A stretch of DNA of 64,000 nucleotides. Origin: Candidatus Zhuqueibacterota bacterium. Lineage in GTDB: Bacteria > Zhuqueibacterota > Zhuqueibacteria > Residuimicrobiales > Krinioviventaceae. A program made the translations under genes and the position numbers. Where the stretch lies: contig JAFGKD010000020.1 in the NCBI GenBank assembly GCA_016928775.1, positions 1 to 64,000 on the forward strand, written 5' to 3'. The notes under the pieces were generated by a model. It made no database searches. It saw only the letters and a list, made by a program, of their open reading frames with translations, and was not told the origin of the DNA. Below, piece by piece: positions 42,896 through 52,341 of the stretch; position 1 is the stretch's first letter, and every line of letters begins with the position of its first letter.

Positions 42896-45800
42896 ATGTT
42901 AACCTTGACTTTTCTCAACAAGCATTTTAATGCAGTAAACATTTTTTATATTGTCAACGGGACAGAACAACTTCAGGCTATTCTCAATCCTGGCGAGTCT
43001 TACCGTCAAGGTTCGGATGAGGGACAACTATGGCATGTTCGAGACAAGACCAACGACCGTCTGCTCAGCGTTATTACGGCAAAACAAGACCAGGTTTACG
43101 AAATAAAACAGGACAGCCACAAAATGCCCGTCGCTGAAAGCGTGCTGGAAAATATTGATACCACTTTTCGGCGGGTATGGCCAAAAACACAATATGCCCT
43201 GGAATTTGATGGTCAGGACGATGTTATCGTTATAGGCCATAATCCCAGTCTGGATTTAACCGACACCTGGACGCTCGAAGGCTGGATTTTTCGCAAAAAT
43301 GTAGATGTGCAGCATTCCGTGATCGAGAAATACGATTGGCAGGCGGGTAGTGGCGGTTTCGCACTGCGCATAGGCGCCAATAATAAAGTGCAGGGCGGCA
43401 TCATCAATGACAAAGAGTTCATATTTGTCGAAGGGCAAACCGTCATAGAGGGTATGCGATGGTATCATGTCGCTGTCACATTTGACGCCGCATCGAACGC
43501 GCTCAAATGTTATGTGAATGGCCGGCTGGACGGCAGCACCGTTTTTATAAAACCCTACCTCGAATTTAATCGACCGGTGCTTCAGTTTGACGGCAAGAAT
43601 GATTACCTTGCCATAGAGGTTGATGTCTCTGAAACGGCGCATACGGCCTGTTTGTGGTTTAAAACCGAAGACGGCAATTGTGGACTCTTTTCAGTAGATG
43701 CCGGTGTTCGCGGCCAGCAAGGACATGATCGGCATATCTATTTAAAAGACGGTGATCTTTGTGCCCGCTTGTGGGAAAATGAAACAATTCATACGTCCAA
43801 TGTCAATTACGCCGATGGGAAATGGCATCACGTTGCGCACGTTTTTGGCGGTGATATTGGCGCCCAGCGACTTTACATTGATGGCGTGCTGGGTGCGTTG
43901 GGGAAAAAAAGCACGTCGGATTTTACCTGGCAAAACGGCATCAACATCGGTTTTTCCAATGATGCGGCGCAGCCAAATTTTAAAGGCCAGATGGCTGAAG
44001 TCAGTGTCTGGACTCTCGCCCGTTCCGAAGAGGAGATACAGCGCACCTGGTCTCAAAGATTGACCGGCTCTGAAACCGGACTGTTAGGCTACTGGAAACT
44101 GGATGAAGGGCACGGGGCTGTTTATCATGATGCTTCACCACATAACAACCATGCCAAAATTGAAAAACCGACTCGCGCCCAAATGGGCTCGCTCGCTTTT
44201 GATGGTCAACATAATGCTGTGGTTGTTCCGCACCACGACAGTTTGACCATCCAGCAAGACCTCACTGTCGAGGCATGGGTGAAAATCACTGACTTGAAAG
44301 ATAAAATCTGGTCGTGCCCGATTGTCTCCAAGCATGGCCAGGCCAGCGGCTGGACCTTGAGAACCGGGGCCGGCCGCGCCAATTTTATGATCACTATTCG
44401 CGGCAAACACTATGAGACCACATCCGATCAAATTCTTGACCTAAATCAATGGTATCATTTGGCCGGCACCTATGATGGACAAACGCTCAAAGTCTATGTG
44501 GACGGGGAATTGAAAAATAGTACAGATGTCTCGGGATCAATAACGCCATACCCGGGTGCCTTGAACATTGGTCGGAATCCCCAATGGAAAGATCGTATAT
44601 TTAGGGGACAAATTTGTGAAGCAGCTGTCTGGCACATCGCGCGAACGCCCGAACAGATCAAACAGGATATGGAAGCGCCGTTAGTTGGTCTGGAAAAGGA
44701 CGTGGTCGGATTTTGGCGTATGGACGATGGAGTGGGTCAGGTTGTACAAGATTTCTCTCACAACCACAATGACGGCACAATAGAGGATTCAGCCGTTTGG
44801 CGCGCCGAAAACCGCCCCGTTGGTCTTCCCGAAGAAGCGCCGCGGTGGAATAGATTCAGCGAGCTGATGCTCGTCCCCCCGCAGCTAATCGCAAAGCCGT
44901 GTACCAGTCCTGTGAGAATCGGCGCCCGCGGCGACGATATTCGAACCAATTTTTACGGCAAAATTGATTCATTACGAATCTGGAACATCGCCAGATCTGA
45001 ACAAGATGTCCTCTCGCACTGGAATCAGAAACTGGATGGAACAGAGGAGGGATTACAAGGGTATTGGCGCTTCGATGAAGGAGGCGGTTTCGAGGCGCTG
45101 GATATAACCGATAACGACAACATAGCTGTTTTGGGAGATGGTGATCCAGCTCGCAAGCCCGAATGGTGCGCGTCATCTTTGCTCCTTATGGATGGCTTGC
45201 AATTCGACGGCAAGGACGACCACCTCGTTCTTCCACTGCTTGACATAGATTATACAAAAGGCTTTACCATTGAGTGTTGGGCCTTTTTTGACAGCTTTAA
45301 GCATTGGTCTCGTCTTTTGGATCTCGGCAACGGCCCCGCGAATGACAATATTTTGTTGGCGAATGAAGCTGAATCGAATAATCTGGTGTTTGAAGTCCGA
45401 ATTGGCGCCCAAAGCAATAAATTGGTAGCTTTGAGCGCCTTGGAATCTGGAACATGGATACATCTTGCTGCATCGTTGGCTGGTGATGGTACAGCGACAT
45501 TGTATAAAAATGGCGTGCCTGTTCAGCAAGGCAATTTGCCCATCCCTCGTATTCTTGAACGTGAAAAAAATTATATTGGACGCAGCAATTGGGCGCAGGA
45601 TGGCACTTTCCATGGCAAAATAGATGAGGTTCGTATCTGGAACATGGCGCGTTCACCCCGCCAAATTGCCGGATACATGCGACGTATTTTAAGCCCCGAA
45701 GATACGCGACTCGTTGCCCTTTATTCTTTTGACGAAGGTTCGGGCGCCGTGGCTTTTGACAGTTCACCCAACAGTCACCACGCCCTTTTGGGTGACGATC

Positions 45801-48800
45801 GTATCAGCCAACGTCCACAATGGCAGCTCTCTGCTGAATGGGAAAACAGAGGCCTGGAGTTTGATGGACAAGATGACTGTATCGAGGTTGCGCATGACCC
45901 GGCTTTGAGTGTTACTGGCGACCTCACAATTGAAGCCTGGGTGGTCACGACAGAAACAGGCAGCGATCAAACATTGATATCAAAACATGATGATGGCGAG
46001 TTTGACCTGACTTTTAGGGGCAAACGACTTGCTTATGCACATGGTCCGGATGGCAAAGAGAACTCATTTATCTTTGATCACGATTTTGAACCGGAGATGT
46101 GGCAACATATTGCAATAGTCCGGGATGCCGGCAAAAAAACTGTAACCCTTTATGTGAATGGTAAAACAGTTCAAGGAAAATTCAGTTACGAGCAGCCACC
46201 GCCCTCGTCTTCCCATAATCTTGCGATTGGCTGCAGAATCAACTCTCCTGACGAGCCCTTGCCGTTCCACGGGAAAATTGACGACATTCGTTTATGGCAT
46301 ATCACTCGATCGCGCAAGCAGATCGAATGTAATATGCATCGCCGGATATCACCCCATACGCACGGTTTGGTTGCATATTGGCCGGTTGAGGAGAATGCCG
46401 GTGAACTTTTGTTCGACAAAACGACAGGGCAAAACCACGGACTCCTCGGCAGCGGAAAAATTTCACAAATGCCGAAATGGGTGGAGGTTTCACCATTACA
46501 GTTCAAAGGATTCACTTTTGATGGGTGCAGCGACTATGTGGATATTCCCAACTCGACAGATATCAATCTCACCACGGATTTTACCATCAGTGCGTGGATC
46601 AAACCCAATTTATTTCAAGGCATGCAGGGAATCGTCACCAAAGTGACGGATGTTAGCCAATGCCAATATGCACTTTCCCTTGACGGTGAAATGCTGCGGT
46701 TCGACTATGAAAAGGGCGGGAACAATTACGCCCTGGTCGGGGGCCAAATAGCAGAAGGCTGGAATCACGTCGCGGTAACCGTGGAATCTCGCATCCAGAG
46801 CATTCACCAGGCGGAGACGGATTCGGCTGGCAATATGATTACAGAAACTGTTTTGCTGGATAATGAAACGGCCGAGGTGGTCAAACTGCAGCAAAAGACA
46901 ATCAACGCCCCCAAAATCACTCTTTATATCAATGGTTTAATGGCAACGACAGGCTACGCCCCGATAGAGACGGATAAAAGTGAAGCGGCATTAAATATCG
47001 GTGCCTGGGGAGGTGAAATCAGAGGGCACTTTTTCCACGGCAACATCGATGCGGTTGTCATTCGTGACAAGGCTATTTCGCAACAGGAGATCCAGCAGCG
47101 GATGCACCAGCGATCGAGGATCAATACGCCGGATATCGTGGGCTATTGGCGGCTCGATCCAACCTTGACTGAAAATATTCCGGATAGAAGCAAAAATAAT
47201 AATTTGGGCACGCTGAAAAAATACCAAAGATTTGCAGGTATCGGCGAACGAAAGCCACAGGGCTGCATCCAGTTAGACGGCAAAAAAGACTATATCTATT
47301 GTGGCAATGATCCGAGTTTGAGCATCGTCGGAGATCTGACTGTCGAAGCATGGCTCTTTCCAACCGGAACTATGCACGGGCAAACCGTGATATCCAAACA
47401 CTACGAAAGTGAATACGACATCACATTCTGGCATCAAAAGCTCAACTATTATCACGGGCCAAACTGGCGAGATAACACATATGAATTTAACTATATTTTT
47501 GCGCCACAAAAATGGTATCATATTGCAGTCGTAAGAAATTCAGATAATAAAACGGTCACGTTATATGTTAATGGTTCGGTCGTTCAGGGCAAAGGTGTTT
47601 ACAAGAACGATCCGCCTGCATCGTCACATAATTTGAGCTTTGGCTACCGCATCAATACAAATAGTCAGCCATTTGAGGGGAAAATTGATCAGGTTCGCTT
47701 GTGGACAAAAGCTCGCAGTCGGGATGAAATTCAAAGAGATATGCTCCAGAGTCTCGTGGGAATAGAAGCGGGATTAGTGGGCTGCTGGCAATTTGAAGAG
47801 GGGAGTGGCAGCGAGGTCAAAGATCGCACCCCCAATCGTAATCACGGCACGATATCCAGTGGCGCCACCTGGATTCCGCAAAGCGACTTGCAGTTGGCCT
47901 CCGCCGTATTCGAAAAAGACCCCGATATCGATGCTCTGGAATTTGACGGCGTAAAGGATCACATCGCCGTGCCGCATGATCCCTCCCTTGTCTTTGAGAA
48001 AATGCTCACAGCGGGTGCATGGATTAAAATCTCTGATTTTAAAGATGTTATCTGGCGCTGTCCAATTGTTTCAAAGCACGGACCGGCTTCCGGGTGGACT
48101 TTGCGCTGCGGCGCTGGTCAGGCTGATTTTATGATCACGATTCGGGGCATTCATTATTCGGCATCATCTGCGCCCATGCTCAAATTAAACCACTGGCACT
48201 ATCTGGCGGGAACATATGACGGACAAACGGTCAAGGTCTATGTCGACGGCAGGCTGGTGGGTAGCGCAGAAATCTCCGGCATCATCACCCAATTTGATGG
48301 CGATCTCAATATCGGCCGCAATACTCATTGGCATGATCGTCTCTTCGTTGGCCAGATTGCTCAGGTGAGTCTGTGGGATACTGCACTTTCAGCCGAAGAT
48401 ATAAACAGGTATATGAAGCAGACGCTTGTTGGTACGGAGACCGGTCTGGTCAGTTACTGGGATTTCACCGAACAATCCGGCTCCACAGTTCGAGATCGAT
48501 CGCAAAACAACAATGACGGCAAACTCATCGGCAAACCCCGGTGGATCGAAAAGACCGGCCTGGCGTTGACTGCACCGCCGGCTTGCTACTATTTTGACGG
48601 TTCCAGCGACTATGTTACGCTCGTGGGTGCGGATGATTTTCAGCTCACCAACGACAGCTTTACTGTTGAAGCATGGGTCAAAGCGGAAGACCTTGAGGGT
48701 GACCGCCCTATCCTCGGAACAGACCAGACTGGACCGAATAAAGGATTACATCTGGTGCTGCGAGATGGCAAACCCTACATGGGCTTTTACGGCAATGATC

Positions 48801-51800
48801 TGGCTGCCACGACCAAGATTCCACTCAACGAATGGACGCATATCGTTTTTTGCTATTCGATTGATACGAGGGAGCAGGCTATCTACGTGAACGGAAAGCG
48901 CGTTGCGGCCGAGGTCGGACATGAGCCTTTTGCTGGAACCGATACTGTACTCATCGGACGCTGGGCGCAAAGCCACTATTTTAAAGGGAGGATGGCTGAA
49001 ATAACGATCTGGGACAATCCGCGGACCGGTGATGAGATCAATCTCAATATGCGACGTCGGCTCTCTGGCACCGAACATGGATTACTCGGCTATTGGCGTC
49101 TCGATGAAGATTCCGGGTTCTATGCCATGGATCGCACACCATTTAAGAATCACGGTCGCCTGCGCGGCACCGGCAGACGTTTACCCCTGGATGATCTTTT
49201 TTTTGATACATCTGCGATTATCAAACAACCGAATCAGCGCGACAATGAACTGCTCGAATGGATAAATTTGAGTCGCCCCATTGAAAATCCGCTTACCCGC
49301 TCTCAAGCAGTCGGTGTTGTTTCTCCGCCGACAGAACAGAAAAAAGTCACCACCCTGACCATCAGCAGCGAAGAGGCGGAGGATCTCACCTTTGTTCCCG
49401 TGAATATTGAAACCGACGATTTGCCGAGTCCCTTCAAAGAGCTGGCGGAAAAACTGGTGAATTCCATCAATTCAGCGATAGGAGACATTCCAAAAGGAGA
49501 GATCAAATTGGACAGCTCAATCCTGGCACCATTTGATCCATTTCAACATCTCTTTGGCTTTAATATGGAATTTTTTCATATCAAGGGGGCGTATGTTCAG
49601 GTTATCGGCAGCCTCGGTCGCAACATGGTGTCGGCATCTGCAACGCTCGGTATTCGATTGGGCGGTGATGTGTCGGTGTTCGGCTTGCCTCCGGTCAAGA
49701 TTGAAGCTGATTTTTACAAAAGCGCTGAAACCTCGGTGTTTGAAAGCGAGTCGGAAGATGAAGAGGGCAAGGAGGAAGAGGGCAAATCAGATGCGGAAAA
49801 AGACCAAGAGTCCAGCACAGATGCTGATACCACAAAAGAATCTGACGACGGCGAAGAGAAAAAGGATGCGCCCTTTGGTCTCTCCTATGTCATCAAATTC
49901 CATTTGCCCGAGCCCATTGGCGTGGGCACTTTTTTGAAGGATGTTCCATTGATAAGCGGCATCAAATTCTACAAACCGGCTATGGAACAAGATGACCTTG
50001 CTGAACTGCGAACGTTGAGAGAAAAGACAACACGAACAGAAGAAGAGGAGAAGCGATTAAAGGAGCTGGAAGAGGAGGATAAAAAACGTTTGTTGGCCAT
50101 CATCATTACCAGTGAAGAGGATGAAGACATCGATATGATCCCCGGCTTTAACGCATATGGCACGCTGCGCATTGGCACATCAGATGATCTGGTATTTCGA
50201 TTCATCGGCGCCATGCTCGGCGTTGAGGAACTTCAGCTTCACATTGGTGCTTCCCCAACCCAGTTCAACCTGGATGCGACCATCAAACGCCACGTTGAAA
50301 TCATCAAAGATTATGTATGGTTCACAGAAACCGGCCTTGGCGTTGAGGTCAAGAGCGCACCGCCCGAAACATCCTTTAAATTATCCAACACAGTTGAAGC
50401 GTTGGTCAAAAAGGAAAAACTCAAATTTGTCGGTGAGATCAAAATCACCCTTGCTGCTCAGCCTTCATTCGGCGGTTCCTTGACCATGCAGGGCGACTGG
50501 CGCAATCCTTTTGGTATCCCGGGGCTGGTCGTCTCCGATATGGCGGTCGAGATCAGTGGCACGCCAAAAGCGCCATGGATCGACCGGCTGGGATACGCCG
50601 GTAAAGTGGCAGTAGGTAAGGCGTATGCGCAAATAGCGCTGCTCGTCGATACCGGCGATCCATTAAAATGCGTCTTTGTGGGAGACGCTGAAAATATTCA
50701 GATTCCGGACATCATCAATACCCTGTGTGGTCCGGATACCGTGCCCGGCGATCTGGCGGATGTATTGAACGAAATAAAATTGCGCAAAATGAAACTCAGC
50801 GTCATTCCACAGGCCTGTGAAATCGGCGTGCTTAAATTTGACGAAGAAGGTATCACGGTCAAGGTGGCGATATCCCTGTTCGGCTGGAATGCGTTCATGC
50901 ACGTCCGGGTGGATTACTCGGACGGTATCACCGCTTACGCAACGCTCGATCCGCTCAACCTGGCCGGGATTTTGGAAATCAGGGAATCGCGGGATGAACA
51001 AGGCAATCCTCGCACGCGCCTGGTGCACTGTCCCATTCATCCGCTCAACGTGGTGCCGAGTCCGGGTCGATGTCAAATCCCGGTCGAATATCACTGCGAC
51101 ATACACCCGGACCAAATCAGTGATTATGCTGCTTATTGTGCACAATGTGATGCGGATACAAAAGTCGTACATATTAAAAAAATGATTGTATCGCGTGTAT
51201 GCGGTGAATCGTTGATGCCCAAGCTTGGACCGCAGCTTTATCTGCGAATCAGTCCTTATAGTGTGCCCGAGTTTTATATTTCCGGTTATGCCGAGCTGCT
51301 CGGGATATCCATTGACGCCTTTATCAGCATTTCGAGCAGCGGACTGGATGCGGATTTACAGGGCAAAATATGGAACCTGTTTGAAGCCAATTTGCGTGTC
51401 AAAGTTGCATCCGATTTGAGTTATATGTATATCAAAGCCGAGATGCGAAACGACTTTTTTGCCCGCATTCGCGAAGAAGCGATCAAAAAGATCAGGGAAG
51501 CGGCGGACGCTGCGGTGAAAGAAATAGAGGGCGCTCAGGAAGAATTGAGAAAAGCGCAGGCAAAAGTCGATGGCTTACTGAAGGATATTGATAATATGCG
51601 GCTTGTCGTGCGCGCGGAGCGAGAAGCCATTTCTCGCCGGTTAAAAAGCGCTCAGGCTGCCATTGACGGCGCACAGCGCAAAGTCAACAGCATCCTGGAT
51701 GAAATCAGAAGTACGGAACGCTATTATAATAGCCTGCCGGATGTTTCAGCCACCCGAGCGAGCAAAGCAACGGCGTGGGTTTGGGTCGGGCCAAAGCTGG

Positions 51801-52240
51801 GTGGACTCTACGTTGCCTATGGCGCGGCAACCGCAGCGCTGCAGGCAGCCAAGCTGATTCTGCAAGGAATTGACGCCGCTGTTCTTAATATTCCCATTGA
51901 TGCTGATCCGCGTATTATTGGCTTGTGGGCGCTGTACGGCACCGCCACGGCCACCCTCAAAGCTGCTGAGATTGCACTTGAAGGTACACAATATATTATA
52001 AAAGGTGCGGCTTTTGTTGGCGAGCAGCTCACCCGCCTGGCACTTGGTGAACTGTTCGATATACGTTACGCCATGTTTGAAGGCGAATTCGGTGGTCCGC
52101 AGGATGCCCTCAAAGTGAAGATGCAGTTGCACCTGGTCTTTTTAAAACAGAACATAAATATTGCATTTGATTTTGACAAAAACGATATTGCAGGCAGCGT
52201 TGGCTCTCTGGTGACAAGTTTAATTGCCAATTTTGCCTAG
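42896..52240 (+). CDS. Giant 3114-aa protein: VHL-like beta domain, nine-and-a-half LamG domains, beta-rich and coiled-coil C-terminus
   Basis: There is no signal peptide or obvious membrane helix. Residues 1-76 resemble the VHL beta domain ('FLNKHFNAVNIFYIVNG', 'ILNPGESYRQGSDEGQLWHV'). LamG/concanavalin-like domains begin near residues 101, 228, 432, 766, 986, 1205, 1456, 1679 and 1897, each opening like 'LxFDGxDDxVxV' and closing with 'GxxGYWRLDEGxG'; a half domain lies near 673. Residues 2283-2325 are very acidic, 2365-2402 and 2857-2948 are coiled-coil-like, and 2710-2755 hold a Cys/His cluster ('CPIHPLN', 'YHCDIHPD', 'YCAQC'). The middle regions (2130-2850) are beta-rich and unrecognised. 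AAGGTGATGGA precedes the ATG. It lies 101 bases before the PKS gene. The function is unknown; the LamG part suggests glycan or protein binding. Confidence 0.85.
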   Translation: MLTLTFLNKHFNAVNIFYIVNGTEQLQAILNPGESYRQGSDEGQLWHVRDKTNDRLLSVITAKQDQVYEIKQDSHKMPVAESVLENIDTTFRRVWPKTQYALEFDGQDDVIVIGHNPSLDLTDTWTLEGWIFRKNVDVQHSVIEKYDWQAGSGGFALRIGANNKVQGGIINDKEFIFVEGQTVIEGMRWYHVAVTFDAASNALKCYVNGRLDGSTVFIKPYLEFNRPVLQFDGKNDYLAIEVDVSETAHTACLWFKTEDGNCGLFSVDAGVRGQQGHDRHIYLKDGDLCARLWENETIHTSNVNYADGKWHHVAHVFGGDIGAQRLYIDGVLGALGKKSTSDFTWQNGINIGFSNDAAQPNFKGQMAEVSVWTLARSEEEIQRTWSQRLTGSETGLLGYWKLDEGHGAVYHDASPHNNHAKIEKPTRAQMGSLAFDGQHNAVVVPHHDSLTIQQDLTVEAWVKITDLKDKIWSCPIVSKHGQASGWTLRTGAGRANFMITIRGKHYETTSDQILDLNQWYHLAGTYDGQTLKVYVDGELKNSTDVSGSITPYPGALNIGRNPQWKDRIFRGQICEAAVWHIARTPEQIKQDMEAPLVGLEKDVVGFWRMDDGVGQVVQDFSHNHNDGTIEDSAVWRAENRPVGLPEEAPRWNRFSELMLVPPQLIAKPCTSPVRIGARGDDIRTNFYGKIDSLRIWNIARSEQDVLSHWNQKLDGTEEGLQGYWRFDEGGGFEALDITDNDNIAVLGDGDPARKPEWCASSLLLMDGLQFDGKDDHLVLPLLDIDYTKGFTIECWAFFDSFKHWSRLLDLGNGPANDNILLANEAESNNLVFEVRIGAQSNKLVALSALESGTWIHLAASLAGDGTATLYKNGVPVQQGNLPIPRILEREKNYIGRSNWAQDGTFHGKIDEVRIWNMARSPRQIAGYMRRILSPEDTRLVALYSFDEGSGAVAFDSSPNSHHALLGDDRISQRPQWQLSAEWENRGLEFDGQDDCIEVAHDPALSVTGDLTIEAWVVTTETGSDQTLISKHDDGEFDLTFRGKRLAYAHGPDGKENSFIFDHDFEPEMWQHIAIVRDAGKKTVTLYVNGKTVQGKFSYEQPPPSSSHNLAIGCRINSPDEPLPFHGKIDDIRLWHITRSRKQIECNMHRRISPHTHGLVAYWPVEENAGELLFDKTTGQNHGLLGSGKISQMPKWVEVSPLQFKGFTFDGCSDYVDIPNSTDINLTTDFTISAWIKPNLFQGMQGIVTKVTDVSQCQYALSLDGEMLRFDYEKGGNNYALVGGQIAEGWNHVAVTVESRIQSIHQAETDSAGNMITETVLLDNETAEVVKLQQKTINAPKITLYINGLMATTGYAPIETDKSEAALNIGAWGGEIRGHFFHGNIDAVVIRDKAISQQEIQQRMHQRSRINTPDIVGYWRLDPTLTENIPDRSKNNNLGTLKKYQRFAGIGERKPQGCIQLDGKKDYIYCGNDPSLSIVGDLTVEAWLFPTGTMHGQTVISKHYESEYDITFWHQKLNYYHGPNWRDNTYEFNYIFAPQKWYHIAVVRNSDNKTVTLYVNGSVVQGKGVYKNDPPASSHNLSFGYRINTNSQPFEGKIDQVRLWTKARSRDEIQRDMLQSLVGIEAGLVGCWQFEEGSGSEVKDRTPNRNHGTISSGATWIPQSDLQLASAVFEKDPDIDALEFDGVKDHIAVPHDPSLVFEKMLTAGAWIKISDFKDVIWRCPIVSKHGPASGWTLRCGAGQADFMITIRGIHYSASSAPMLKLNHWHYLAGTYDGQTVKVYVDGRLVGSAEISGIITQFDGDLNIGRNTHWHDRLFVGQIAQVSLWDTALSAEDINRYMKQTLVGTETGLVSYWDFTEQSGSTVRDRSQNNNDGKLIGKPRWIEKTGLALTAPPACYYFDGSSDYVTLVGADDFQLTNDSFTVEAWVKAEDLEGDRPILGTDQTGPNKGLHLVLRDGKPYMGFYGNDLAATTKIPLNEWTHIVFCYSIDTREQAIYVNGKRVAAEVGHEPFAGTDTVLIGRWAQSHYFKGRMAEITIWDNPRTGDEINLNMRRRLSGTEHGLLGYWRLDEDSGFYAMDRTPFKNHGRLRGTGRRLPLDDLFFDTSAIIKQPNQRDNELLEWINLSRPIENPLTRSQAVGVVSPPTEQKKVTTLTISSEEAEDLTFVPVNIETDDLPSPFKELAEKLVNSINSAIGDIPKGEIKLDSSILAPFDPFQHLFGFNMEFFHIKGAYVQVIGSLGRNMVSASATLGIRLGGDVSVFGLPPVKIEADFYKSAETSVFESESEDEEGKEEEGKSDAEKDQESSTDADTTKESDDGEEKKDAPFGLSYVIKFHLPEPIGVGTFLKDVPLISGIKFYKPAMEQDDLAELRTLREKTTRTEEEEKRLKELEEEDKKRLLAIIITSEEDEDIDMIPGFNAYGTLRIGTSDDLVFRFIGAMLGVEELQLHIGASPTQFNLDATIKRHVEIIKDYVWFTETGLGVEVKSAPPETSFKLSNTVEALVKKEKLKFVGEIKITLAAQPSFGGSLTMQGDWRNPFGIPGLVVSDMAVEISGTPKAPWIDRLGYAGKVAVGKAYAQIALLVDTGDPLKCVFVGDAENIQIPDIINTLCGPDTVPGDLADVLNEIKLRKMKLSVIPQACEIGVLKFDEEGITVKVAISLFGWNAFMHVRVDYSDGITAYATLDPLNLAGILEIRESRDEQGNPRTRLVHCPIHPLNVVPSPGRCQIPVEYHCDIHPDQISDYAAYCAQCDADTKVVHIKKMIVSRVCGESLMPKLGPQLYLRISPYSVPEFYISGYAELLGISIDAFISISSSGLDADLQGKIWNLFEANLRVKVASDLSYMYIKAEMRNDFFARIREEAIKKIREAADAAVKEIEGAQEELRKAQAKVDGLLKDIDNMRLVVRAEREAISRRLKSAQAAIDGAQRKVNSILDEIRSTERYYNSLPDVSATRASKATAWVWVGPKLGGLYVAYGAATAALQAAKLILQGIDAAVLNIPIDADPRIIGLWALYGTATATLKAAEIALEGTQYIIKGAAFVGEQLTRLALGELFDIRYAMFEGEFGGPQDALKVKMQLHLVFLKQNINIAFDFDKNDIAGSVGSLVTSLIANFA

Positions 52241-52341
52241 AGAGCAGATGATCACTAACGCTACGTATCAAATACCTCAATGATGATGGCGCCGGGATTG
52301 CGTCAACGACTCGTGTGGAGAGAAGCGGATATTAACTTGAC

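Noticed and set aside
42896-49225. LamG repeats as an assembly artefact
   Set aside because: The copies differ at many positions throughout and the reading frame stays open for 9.3 kb, so they are true diverged domains.
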